Position numbers and translations under genes: made by a program. 64,000 nt of DNA from Biancaea sappan (lineage: Eukaryota > Streptophyta > Magnoliopsida > Fabales > Fabaceae). Of the stretch, positions 48,050 through 59,400 are shown one piece after another. Location: contig CM073492.1 in the NCBI GenBank assembly GCA_037074585.1, positions 15,939,001 to 16,003,000 on the forward strand. Reading direction: 5' to 3'. How positions within the stretch are numbered: position 1 is the first letter of the stretch; each line of letters opens with the position of its first letter. The notes under the pieces are model-generated. The model saw only the letters and a list, made by a program, of their open reading frames with translations. It searched no databases and was not told the origin of the DNA.

Positions 48050-48210
48050 ACACGAGTGTGAAAGGGTTAAAGTCCCATACTACTCAGTGTATATCTATGA
48101 AATCTATACACGAGTTGAAAGGGTTAAAGTCCCATACTACTCGGTGTATACCTATGAGATCTTATTCACGAGTTTGAAAGGGTTAGAGTCCCATACTACT
48201 CGATGTATAA
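48050..48210. repeat. Three-copy minisatellite (~57 bp unit) in the solo LTR
   Basis: Three units contain GAAAGGGTTAAAGTCCCATA (third copy GTTAGAGTCCC) followed by CTACTC(A/G)(G/A)TGTATA and CACGAGT. The inverted copy near the window end has five such units. Confidence 0.9.
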
Positions 48211-48663
48211 GACAATTAATTATATGAGTAAATGTGGTATTTGTACTTTTGATATTTTATATAGTACAGTTATTTACTTACTGAGTTTTTAAATAAACTC
48301 ACACTCCCTATGATTATTTTTTTTCAGATACAGAAAATAAAGAACAAGAGTATCCGTTTGAATATTAGAAGCCCCTTGGGATTATTCTCTATTTCTGTCT
48401 GGTGGGATACCAGTACTTATTAATGTGGATACTAGAAACGCTCTGTACTTTCTATAGGTCTCCTAGGCTTGCGATGAGATAGAAATATCAGACTATGTAT
48501 GTCTATATTTGCTTATCAGATGAATATAATTCTGTAGTGTGGAATGAATGATTAAGGTTGAATGTAAAACCTTACACAATATATGTATATAACGTATATT
48601 TGAGAATTTTATCAAAGGAGTAGTATCTTTTCACATGCTCAATTTTTGGGATGTGACAGTTAG

Positions 48664-50964
48664 AAAAATGTAAACTGGATTTTCACATGGCCTTGAAAAA
48701 ACCAAAAAAGAAATTTTTATTGGTCATGTTAGGTGCCACTTTCCAAACATAAATAAAAGTTGTGCACTATTGAGATATTCAGGTAAATCTTTTTCATAGA
48801 GATTTGAACTATAACCATACTTTATGTATATATATTATGGATTATATATATATATATATATATATATTAGATATTATATTACGTTATTAATATGTTTTTG
48901 TTTAGTGACTTCTATATAATTTTATTTAAACAAAAAAAAGCCCAAAGTGTTTAATTTGAGGAACATGATATCATAAAATGAATTTAAAGAGAATCCATGA
49001 CCCAAATATTAACAGATGTTCAAAACAAATATTGACCCTAAATAATACTCTAAAATAGGATATTAACTCTTAATACAAACCACTTAACATATCAAAAAAT
49101 AGTTTGACAAAAACACTAATTATTATCTTCAGCCACTTTCTTCTCACCACTATCGCTTGCAACAACATTGATTTCAACTTAAAAAGATTTAGCAAACTTG
49201 CTTTGTATCTGAATTTTATCATCCGGGCCAATCGGAGATAGATAATTAAAATTAAGTCAACTGATTAATAAAAATTAAATCAATCTTAATTTACGTATTA
49301 AACATGTACTCAAATTAATATTACATTATTAACAAATTTTATTTTGTTGATGTAATACTATATCATTAATTAGTGCATTAAATGTTTAGAGATGAATTTG
49401 TTTTAGTCTATTATATAAATTACCTTTTGTAGTTAGCGCCACCAATTATATTGTAGAGGATTTGTTCTGAATTTGGATTCCCTTATGTTTTAGTGGCTAG
49501 AAACATGAGGGTTATGTTTTCCATCTAGACTATCATATTAGATCGAACAGTTTAGATCAAAAGATAAAAATATCTTATGATTTTTTTATTTTAATTTTTT
49601 TTATCTACATCATTCAATTTAAGATGAATGGTTTAAATTTGTAGAACATGACTCTTATATTCCTATCAAAATATGAAGAGATCCAAATGTATATGGGTCC
49701 TTGCGATAGACTTTCTTAAAATTTAAATTTTGTGCAATATAATCTTTCATTAGTTGTTCATAAATTCCAATTTGAAATTTAAAAAGAATGGAAGGAATGA
49801 AATGGCAACAATCAACCACATGGCCAAATTTTTCCTATTTCCTAATTTTTCTCCTATTCAAAGTTTTCCTAAACTTAACCAATATTTTCCTCATTCAAAT
49901 TAATTGTGTAATTAATTTATTTTCTCAACTTAAAAATTGATCATAAACATCTTAAATTTTAAATTTTCTATAATATAACTTCTCTGTTAATTTGACCAAT
50001 ATCAATTCAATGGCTCTATTTGACCAAGCTAAAGAACATAATTCATCGAAGGAAAGGTTTTGAATATTGTATGAAGTGTGAACACGAATCTTTCGTTGGT
50101 GGGGCTCACCCACATTGCATATATATTTGCATTGCATGAACCAAATTCTCAGAACCATTTCATTTCCCCCTCTCCTCTGATACAGTGATACCTGTGTTTC
50201 TAATACTCTGTCTAAACTTTTAAGAGTTGGCTTTTTTCCACACCACGCAACCTGATTTTTCGGCTTCTCTTCCTTCTACTTGGTACGGAAATTTCATAAG
50301 CTTTTTTCACCCCCTTATTTAAGAGAGCATGGCGTCATTATTCAGTGTTGGCAAGTTGTTGTAATGATTGTTTAAATTCCAGAATTTGGTTTCTGAAGAT
50401 GCTATTTTGATGAGAGCTCTACTTCTTGTGTTAAACAAATCCAAAAGGGATCAATCTTTTCATCCTTTTTGGATGGAAGATACCCTTGGAAAATAAGGAA
50501 AAAAAGTCTCACTTTATCCCTAACTTGGTGTTTGAAGTGGCCTATTCCTTTTTTTAACTTTAGCTAGTTGTAGTAATAATAACTGTTTGAACTCAAAAAA
50601 ATTATCATAAAAGATTCTTGTTAGCCCCTGGGTTCACATAATACACTGTACAAGTGTTACATATATTTGTGCTTATCAAACCTAAAATTGATTAGCCTCT
50701 AGCATTTAGATAATAATATGTTTAACCAAAAAAAGATACCTTTCATTCTATTAGGTAAAGATACCTTTGCAAAGATGTTAAAATTTATATATCCTCAAAT
50801 TAAGCCGGCATAGTGTTTGAGAGTGCCCATTCTCTTATATGAGAATTTGTAGTGTTCTTTCTACTTTCAAAATAACCTCCTCTATATATCTCTCTATTAT
50901 ACACAAGAAACAAGTTCTTGAATCATATGTAAACGTTTTGTGTTTGTGGTTCAGGAAAAACGTC
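48664..50964. other. Gene-free region upstream of the mannanase gene (2.3 kb)
   Basis: AT-rich DNA with a TA run near 48845-48868 and no supportable gene. The last few hundred bases should contain the mannanase promoter. A longer open frame exists from the ATG at 50839, but the signal-peptide-compatible start is at 50965. Confidence 0.5.
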
Positions 50965-52790
50965 ATGATGAGGTTGCAAGAATTGGGTTTGATGGCTGTG
51001 ATGGTGGGCATGGCAATTATGGTTCAACATGGGAACTGCAAGGGTGGTTATGGCGACTTTGTTGGGAGAAAAGGAAACCATTTTACTCTGAGGGGGAAGC
51101 CACACTACGTAAACGGCTTCAATGCGTACTGGTTAATGTTCGAGGCTTCTGACCCATCTTCAACCTCCAAGGTCTCTGCAACACTCAAAGAAGCTTCTAA
51201 GTATGGTTTAAACGCAGCCAGAACCTGGGCTTTCAATGACGGAGGTTACAGAGCTCTCCAGATCACCCCTGGTTCTTATGACCAAAACGTTTTCAAGGTA
51301 TTAATTACACTTCGTCTAATGTTACACTAGGTTGTTTTGACTTTTGAGCGTGACAGTAATTAAACGATTGAATTGTTGAATTATATATAGCTTTTGAGCG
51401 TTTGATCTATTATGAATTAACGAGATAGAATTCATTAGTGATAAATGCAAGATTAAAAAGGTAGGTTAATTATAACTTGGGGTATAAATTTTGAAAAAAT
51501 AAGAAAATTATTTTACTATATTTCAGTTGAAGTTAATGAACGACTTCAAAATTGAAATTATTTGTTATATTTTAATAAAATATATAAAGTAATTTCTTAA
51601 GTAACTCTTAATTTTGAAGATAAAATATAATTTCCTTAGAGACTTGTGTATTGAGATTTAAATCTATGAGTTGTTCTAGGAAACTGCAAAACCGTCCTGG
51701 CCATAGTAACTGACTTTAGCAAATTAGCAACGTTAGGGTGGTTTTACCTGTGCTGTGCGTTTTATAGCGAGTGACGAACATAATTAATATTTTACGTTGA
51801 TATTAATTAATTTATTTGTAATAATTGGTTGACTTAATTATGACTAGTTGACTCATAACTATTTGACAAACTTTTGGGCCCACGGATCTTTTGTTTGAAG
51901 AAAAACCAAGCAGAGGCCTGCTAAGTTTTTAGCAATGGTTTTTACCGTTGCTAAAAACCTTTAGCAACAATTTAGTAATAATAAAACGGTTAATGAAAAT
52001 TTTTAACAACGGTAAAAATCGTTGCTAAAAACTGAGCAGGCAAAATTATAAACAAAGGATCCGGATCCAACTTTTGGGGGTTCGTACTGTAGGGATTGGA
52101 TTTCGTGGTATCAGCGGCTGGAAAATATGGAATACGACTGATACTAAGCTTAGTGAACAACTGGACAGATTTTGGCAGGAAAATCCAGTATGTGAAATGG
52201 GCAAACGAGCGTGGCCACAACGTTACCAATTTTGACGACTTCTTTACACACCCCATTATTAAACAATACTATAAAGACCATGTCAAAGTAAACGTGTCCT
52301 TCATTGTTTTATTAACAGTGTTAAATCATAATATTCTCGGTCATTTTTTCTTTTCCACTTGCAATGCAGGCTGTGCTCACTAGGAATAACACCATAACTG
52401 GAGTAGCATATAACGATGATCCAACTATTTTTGCATGGGAACTTATAAATGAACCCCGTACTATAAACGACTCCACCGGAAAAATCTTTCAGGTGATTTT
52501 CTGATATATTATATGATTCTGTGTGTTTACCTAACAGTGGTTTTTTAAGTGATCCCAAATGATATTTGAAATCAATTCTTGTTGTTACAGGATTGGGTGA
52601 AGGAAATGGCTGTGTATGTTAAGAGCATTGATGGGAATCATTTACTGGAAGTGGGTGTTGAAGGATTTTATGGCGATACAATGCTAGAAAGGAAGAAGTT
52701 CAATCCCGGATACACAGTTGGAACTGATTTCATCTCCAACACTCTAATTCCTGAAATTGATTTCGCCACCATTCATATGTACACAGAATG
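50965..52790 (+). CDS. Mannan endo-1,4-beta-mannosidase (GH5 family), first four exons only
   Basis: Exons 50965-51297, 52093-52287, 52370-52492 and 52591-52790 encode 282 complete residues plus two bases of the next codon. The N-terminus (MMRLQELGLMAVMVGMAIMV) is a secretion signal. Plant mannanase hallmarks follow: FVGRKGNHFTLRGKPHYVNG, FNAYWLM, ARTWAFNDGGYRALQ, LSLVNNWTDFGRKIQYVKWA and FAWELINEPR, with the acid/base Glu at residue 204, then TIHMYTEW at the exon end. The enzyme hydrolyses beta-1,4-mannan in cell walls. The next exon, expected to carry the nucleophile Glu in a GEFG-like motif, is absent from the remaining 11 kb, which is repeat sequence. A full gene would have about 400-430 residues. 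ATG 50965 is preferred over 50839 because it places the signal peptide at the terminus. Confidence 0.9.
51916..52041. mobile_element. 126-bp MITE in mannanase intron 1
   Basis: The ends GCCTGCTAAGTTTTTAGCAA and the reverse complement of the right end (GCCTGCTCAGTTTTTAGCAA) differ at one base in 20. The arms continue with TTTTTACCGTTG(C/T)TAAAAA. The element is a near-complete foldback with no coding capacity. It ends 51 bp before the exon 2 boundary at 52093. Confidence 0.8.
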
Positions 52791-52901
52791 GTACCTACTT
52801 CTCAGAACCCATATTTGAATTCACTTATTTCTTTTAATCTTTTGACTAAGTTTTAATTTTGTCCAAGAATTTTTTTTTAATTGATGTCAATTTTGTACCT
52901 G

Positions 52902-53799
52902 TCGTTGATCCATGTTCATGAAAGATTCGACACAATTTTACGTTGGCTGTCGAGGGCCTAACACAACCCTCCTCCTTTCTCCGGGCTTGGGACCGGCTAT
53001 AAAACATAGGCGGAGTTATGGAGAGACAAGGAAAGAGATCAATTTTAAACTTGAGTTATGGATAGCTACTTTGGAATCGAAAGGTTTTCGTCTAAGCAGG
53101 AGTAAGATCGAATATATGCATTGTAAGTTTAACAAGCGACAAGCTAGGAACGAGATGGAGGTTAAACTGGGTGATCAGGTCGTATCACAAGTGTCAAAGT
53201 TTAGGTATTTGGGATCAATTATACAAGATGACGGCGAAATTATTAGAGATGTGGAACATAGGATACAAGCTGGGTGGTTGAAGTGGCGAATGGCATCAGG
53301 GGTTGTTTGTGATCGGAAAGTACCTGATAAACTCAAAGGAAAGTTTTATCATACTGCTATAAGACTAGCGATTTTATATGGGAGTGAATGTTGGGCAATG
53401 AAATGACAACAAGAACATAAAATTGGAGTGGCGAAGATGAGGATGTTGCGTTGGATGTGTGATCATACAAGAAGAGATAGGATCCGTAATGATCATATAC
53501 GAGGTAGAGTTGGGGTGGCATCTATTGAGGAAAAAATAGTTGAAAACCGTTTAAGATGGTTTGGGCATGTGCAAAGAAGACCGTTGGAAGTGCCAGTTAG
53601 GAGAGTTGAGCAGATGGTTTGGAGCCCTGTGAAAAAAGGTCGAGGAAGACCAAAAAGGACACTTAGAGAAATTATTGATTGAGACCTTTTAATAAATGAG
53701 ATATCTAAAGAGTTGGTCATTGATAGAGCTCAATGGTGTCGTGCGATCCATGTAGCCGACCCCACTTAGTGGGATAAGGCTATGTTGTTGTTGTTGTTG
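52902..53799 (+). mobile_element. 5'-truncated RTE-type LINE with 21-bp target duplication
   Basis: This 898-bp segment encodes the C-terminal part of an RTE-clade LINE protein: SKFRYLGSIIQDDGEI, RLAILYGSECWAMK, then a stop, then KMRMLRWMCDHTRRDRIRND, ENRLRWFGHVQRRP and GRGRPKRTLREIID, then a further stop. It ends with the RTE-style (GTT)n tail at 53784-53799. The 21 bases at 52881-52901 and 53800-53820 are identical, giving a clear target-site duplication. The 5' truncation and in-frame stops mean it is not autonomous. It lies 112 bp past the mannanase exon 4 donor, presumably in an intron. Confidence 0.92.
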
Positions 53800-54505
53800 T
53801 TGATGTCAATTTTGTACCTGGAATCCCACACTATATAATTTCTTCTCTCTCATACATGTCACATCCCAAAAATTGAGCATGTGAAAAGATACTACTCATT
53901 TGATATAATTCTCAAATATACGTTATATACATATATTCTGTAAGGTTTTACATTCAACCTTAATCATTCATTCCACACTACAGAATTATATTCATCTGAT
54001 AAGCAAATATAGACATACATAGTCTGATATTTCTATCTCATCGCAAGCCTAGGAGACCTATAGAAAGTACAGAGCGTTTCTAATATCCACATTAATAAGT
54101 ACTGGTGTCCCACCAGACAGAAATTGTAATACCCATGAAAAATAAAATATAAATGCGTGTTTTCAAACTACTGTTACTATTTACGTATATGGTACTGTTC
54201 ATTTATACAATCAAAATGTCAAATACTAGATGTGGTTTGAAAACTAGAAAGAAGTTTGTAAGAGAAAATGACGTTTTATGTGTAAACATACCCTCAGGGA
54301 CTAAATTGAAAGGACTGAATTGAAAAGAAACTTAAAGGTTTAAGGTGAAAGGATAGTTTTCCCTTTAAAGTTTCTAATAGTAAATAAACGAAAATTTTCC
54401 ATCGTAAGGTGCACAGTAACTGCATTATTAGAAATGTCATTTTCATGAATAGTAAATTGAATATTTTATTAGTGCATAGTGTCAAATAGTACCCTTGACT
54501 TTTGC

Positions 54506-54513
54506 TATAAATA
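54506..54513 (+). promoter_or_regulatory. TATA box in the 5' LTR
   Basis: TATAAATA lies in the LTR upstream of a pyrimidine-rich leader, so transcription probably starts near 54540. The same box is in the 3' LTR at about 61622. Confidence 0.6.
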
Positions 54514-54914
54514 GGCCCTTCCATTTCACTTCTAAACTCACACCTTCAACTTCTCTTCTTCCCTCCTTAAGTTTCTCTTGCTCCGACGCTAGGCTTCTGA
54601 GATTTTGGGCCTTTCCGTTTTTGCTTAGGTAAGGATACTATGCCCTTTCTATGTCTTTCAAATTTTAGAAGTTATTTTCTTAAGTATGCTCTGTGGTTGC
54701 GGCTTTGGCCGATCTTCCACATCAGAAAAACTGTCGTTAGCTGTTATTTTGATTCTCTGATTACCGAAATAGAATATAATCTGTGGAGAATACATGTCTA
54801 GGAAAGTTCTGGCTAAGGAAAGACCTGGTTTTTAAGTGTGTCCAGTGTGACCCTCCACTCTTTCCTGGGAACTTACCTGGTGTACTCTTTTACAGACTGT
54901 ATTCTGTATTTCCG

Positions 54915-55054
54915 GTATGAATAGTACCCATACGTATGAATAGTGACCGTATGAATAGTACCCATACGTATGAATAGTGACCGTATGAATAGTACCCGTA
55001 CGTATGAATAGTGACCGTATGAATAGTACCCGTACGTATGAACAGTATCTGTAC
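54915..55054. repeat. 34-bp tandem repeat array in the 5' LTR
   Basis: About four units alternate TATGAATAGTACCC(A/G)TACG with TATGAATAGTGACCG; the last is degenerate (TATGAACAGTATCTGTACG). The same array is in the 3' LTR at about 62031-62170, with no visible copy-number difference. Confidence 0.9.
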
Positions 55055-56225
55055 GAAAATGATCTTAACGTACTTTCTGTAATCTTTCATGAAAATCTCT
55101 GTAGCGGAACACTGAAATTCACCTGCGTACTCTTGTCCGTAACGATTTAGAGAAGTGATACTCGTACGGAATCCAGGTGAGTGAAACGACCCTGTTTTAA
55201 TAGAGTTTTAGCATTACTGGTGATAAAAAGTATGTCGTAGGACACTCCCAAGATTCATAGGGAGAAATTGGATTCAGAATGACGAATATAATGAGATAAT
55301 TAATCCAGAAGTATGGATAAGACAAAGCAAGTATCTCATGATGATATGAAATTTGAATCATATAGTTATATACTATACCTGTTATATGGATGAGTATTAT
55401 ATTGTGCTTCTGATTATGATATGAACTGTTGTACTATTGATTGTGATTGAGCGGTACAGTACCCCCTCTCACGGCAAGGCGGAAAACCCGGGTTAAAGGG
55501 TGTCTTGACCAATGAGTGTGGAGACAACGATTCCCTCAGTAGGGATATAGCCCGGATTGGTGATAAATCCGTGAGGCGCCCTAGCTAAGAGGATGAGGTT
55601 GTGCGTCATGGCGGAAAAATACAAAATTGGTGAGCCAGCCTGTGTGCGCTCTCCGGGATATATTGCCATTGACGAGTACTAGTATCGTTTGTTGAATTGG
55701 ATGAATTTTTCTTGTATGTAATTTCTAACTATGTCTATTGGTTGAGCTTGAGCCTTCGGATATGCTTGCATGACTGGTGATGTATTTGAATTTTATTAAC
55801 GCAAGGCCGATTTGCTCACTGAGTTTAAAAGCTCACACTGTTTATACAAACTTTTTGTTCAGATCAGGTTGCCGCCGAAGTACATCCGTTAGAGGAGTAG
55901 ATCACGTTGGACCTTCCCGCTGTCGGGTAGGCCCTTCTTTTGTTATACAGTATGTTGCTCTGTAACCGTCTAGGACATCTAGGTCAGGGGTTTGGTATTT
56001 GGCTTGTATTTCAGTATGATAATGTATTTCGTACTGAGGATCTATTATTTTTAATTAAGAAAATCTGATGTATTTTCTTTGTATTTATTAAGGAATGGTA
56101 TTTTGAGAATATAGAGATAATGACTAACGATTTTACTTGTGGGAAGAATTTATCGAAAGGCTTACAGTGATGGGATATTCATCATTGTGCCGGTCATGTG
56201 CCTAGAAAATGGGTCGTGACAAAGT

Positions 56226-56237
56226 TGGTATCAGAGC
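56226..56237 (+). other. Primer-binding site (complement of initiator tRNA-Met 3' end)
   Basis: TGGTATCAGAGC lies four bases after the 5' LTR end. This is the standard plant gypsy/copia PBS matching the 3' end of tRNA-Met. Confidence 0.9.
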
Positions 56238-56434
56238 ATAGGTTGTTAGGTCTCCTAGTGATTACAGAGCAAGGTGTCTTTAGTGGGCCTTCCCCTATTG
56301 TCGTGACTGCAGCACGACCATAGGATGAAGATCCACCAAAAGCCCTGTAGAGATTAAAATCCATTTCTTTCGTGTCTTTACTTGAAGCATAATAGTGACG
56401 ATATATATTATTCTTAATTGTAGAATAAGTTTAG

Positions 56435-59400
56435 ATGGCACCAAGAAAATCAAACGCTTCTGGAATCCGCACAAGATCTGGCAGGGCCTTGGTCCCTCCA
56501 GCTGCTCAGTCAGCAAATGCAAGACTGGAGATGCCTAATCGTGCAGAAGATAACCATGCACAAAACAGAGAAATATCCACTAAAAACCCTGGAAGAAATG
56601 CTGGAGAACCATCACAAATTGACGCGACTGTAGTGATGGAAGCATTAGCTGCAATGCAGAACGAGGTGAATGGGCTAAAGGAACTTTTGATGGGACAATC
56701 ATCTGAAGATGGCTCACAGGCATCAGTACATGCTGCAAAAGTACAAGAGACAGACCAGATGCCACCTCCACCCCCTCCTCAGGATTGGGTAGGTACAGAG
56801 GTCAAAATCTCGGAATTTATGAAGCTGAATCCGCCAACCTTTGCAGGAGATGTTAATGAAGACCCACAACGTTTTCTAGATGACTGTGAGAAAATCCTTG
56901 ACACGTTAGAATGCCCTGAACCTCGAAAAGTAACCCTTGTTACCTTTCAGTTAAGAGGTAAGGCCGACCGCTGGTGGCGAACATGGAAGAAGGGCATGGC
57001 CAGAAATGCCCCACCCATTAAATGGAATGACTTTAAAAGAATTTTTCGAGAACAATTTATTCCGGAGAGTATACGAGAAGCAAAGATGAATGAGTTTGAG
57101 GCACTCCGGCAAGGATCACGAACCGTCGATGAATACGACAATCTGTTTATAGAGTTGTCTGAATATGCTACTCACATGGTCCTAACTGAGAAAGAAAAGA
57201 TCCGACGATTTATTAAAGGCCTTCGAGAGTCTTTATTTGACAGGGTGGGATCGAAAATACGAGATTTTTCATTTTACACAGAAGCCGTCGACATCGCCCG
57301 TATGATGGAAGAAAGAGATATGCAAAAAGAAAAATGGAATAACAAAAGAAAGAGGAAGCAAGATGAGAAATCACGCTACCACGGAGAGAGTTCTGGACGT
57401 GCAGCCTCTACTGCTAGTGCACCACAGCGTCAACAAAGTGGTACAGGGGGTCAACAAAGGCCCTGGTGCTCTAAATGTGAAAGAAATCACTTCGGAGCTT
57501 GTTTTGTCAACAACAACACTAGGGTCTGTTACCAATGTGGTCAACAGGGCCACATCAAAAGAGATTGCCCCCAACTCTACACAAGATCTGGCCAAGGGTC
57601 AGTACGCCCTAATCAATCAGAGGCTACTGTTGCCAACAGAGCCCCTGTAACTGTAGGAGGCAATGGAATCGGAAGAGGTGCTGGCAGAGGACAAGGTGGT
57701 CGAGGGCAGGCTTCAGCAGGCCGAGGGAACGCTCGAGTATTCGCTTTAACCCGTCAAGATGCTCAGGCGTCTAATGCGGTGGTAGCAGGTACTCTTCTGA
57801 TTGAATCAAATTTTGCACATGTTTTGTTTGACTCTGGCTCTACGCATTCCTATGTGTCACCATTCTTTGCTAAGAACTTTAAGCAAAAAGTTGTTAGATT
57901 AGAATGTCCGTTTTTAGTAACTACGCCTACTGGAGGCACCTTACTAATAGAACGAGGCTATCGAGCTTGCAAGGTAAGAGTCGGGGAAATAAATACAACA
58001 GTAGACCTAATGCTGTTAGATATGACAGACTTTGATGTCATCTTGGGCATGGATTGGCTGGCATCTTGTCATGCCACCCTGGATTGCTATAATAAGATAG
58101 TTAAATTTAATATTCCGGGGGAGCCTTCTTTCGTATTTCATGGTGAACGGAATGAAATTTCTGGGAATCTTATATCTTTAATGTGTGCCCAACGTTTATT
58201 GCGAAAGGGCTGTAAAGGATACTTGGCATTCGTTAAAGATATTAAGAAAGAAGAACTAAAAGTAGAAGACGTTCCAGTAGTCCAGGAGTTTGTAGATGTC
58301 TTCCCAGATGATCTACCAGGTATACCCCCAGATCGAGAGATTGAGTTCCAGATAGAGTTAGCACCAGATACTCGCCCAATCTCCATACCCCCTTATAGAA
58401 TGGCACCAACAGAATTAAAAGAGTTAAAAACTCAGTTACAGGACTTGCTAGACAAAGGCTTTATAAGGTCAAGTTATTCACCTTGGGGAGCTCCTGTTCT
58501 GTTCGTGAAAAAGAAGGACGGATCGATGAGACTATGCATAGATTACAGGCAACTGAATAAGGTAACTATCAAAAATAAATACCCGTTGCCTCGCATCGAC
58601 GACCTTTTCGATCAACTTCAAGGAGCCAAGTGTTTTTCAAAGATTGACTTGAGGTCTGGTTATCACCAACTCAAGATCAAGGAGGAGGATGTGTCTAAAA
58701 CAGCCTTCCGTACCAGATATGGGCACTACGAGTTCTTGGTAATGTCATTTGGATTAACGAATGCACCAGCTGCTTTCATGGATTTAATGAATAGGATTTT
58801 TAAATCCTTTTTAGACAAATTTGTCATTGTCTTCATAGACGACATTCTGGTGTACTCAAAGACTTCAGAAGAGCACGAACAACACCTTCGTGTTGTGTTG
58901 CAGACATTGAGGGATCATCAATTGTACGCCAAATTCTCTAAATGCGAGTTTTGGATTGATCGTGTAACTTTCTTGGGACATGTAATCTCCAAAGATGGCA
59001 TCCAAGCAGACCCAAGCAAAGTAGAAGCGGTCAAAATGTGGCCTAGACCTACCTCCGTCACGGAGATTCGCAGCTTCTTGGGATTGGCAGGATATTATCG
59101 TCGTTTCATCCAAAATTTTTCCCAGTTAGCCGCCCCTCTCACACGACTGACTAGGAAAGGGGTAAAGTACCAATGGGATGACGCTTGTGAAGAAAGCTTC
59201 CAAGAACTCAAGAAAAGGTTAATCTCCGCACCTGTATTAGTCTTACCCTCAGGACCAGGAGATTTTACAGTATACTGCGATGCATCAAGAGTAGGGTTGG
59301 GATGTGTTCTCATGCAGCATGGCCAGGTAGTGGCATATGCATCGAGACAACTTAAGAAACATGAACAAAACTACCCCACCCACGATCTGGAAATGGCAGC

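Larger units (their letters stand above)
46856..48658 (+). mobile_element. Solo LTR (1803 bp) of a Ty3/gypsy-like element, TSD GTTAG
   Basis: The sequence begins TGTAATACCC and ends GGGATGTGACA, with TG...CA termini. The same five bases GTTAG sit immediately on both sides (46851-46855 and 48659-48663). Only one LTR and no internal coding region lie between them, which is the signature of a solo LTR left by LTR-LTR recombination. It carries two internal arrays: repeated ACTGTAGC (about 47537-47696) and a 54-59 bp unit in three copies (about 48054-48210). A related copy in the opposite orientation begins at 53857. The first ten bases match the LTR of the complete gypsy element in this window, so the families are probably related. 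Confidence 0.9.
54125..56221 (+). repeat. 5' LTR of the Tekay-like element (2097 bp)
   Basis: It begins TGTAATACCCATG and ends GGGTCGTGACA. It carries a TATA box at 54506-54513 and a tandem array of TATGAATAGT units at about 54915-55050. It is identical to the 3' LTR except for one base and a 6-bp deletion. Confidence 0.97.

Noticed and set aside
50839..50964. Upstream ATG extending the mannanase N-terminus by 42 codons
   Set aside because: The extension would bury the signal peptide internally; the ATG at 50965 places it at the N-terminus, as in other plant mannanases.
54890..55090. Minus-strand ORF with IRTGTIHT-type repeats (and its twin at 62006-62206)
   Set aside because: It is a translation of the 34-bp LTR array in the antisense direction.
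56226..56237. Possible tRNA-Met gene piece
   Set aside because: Only the 12-base complement of the tRNA 3' end is present, directly after an LTR, so it is a primer-binding site. No complete tRNA gene was found in the window.
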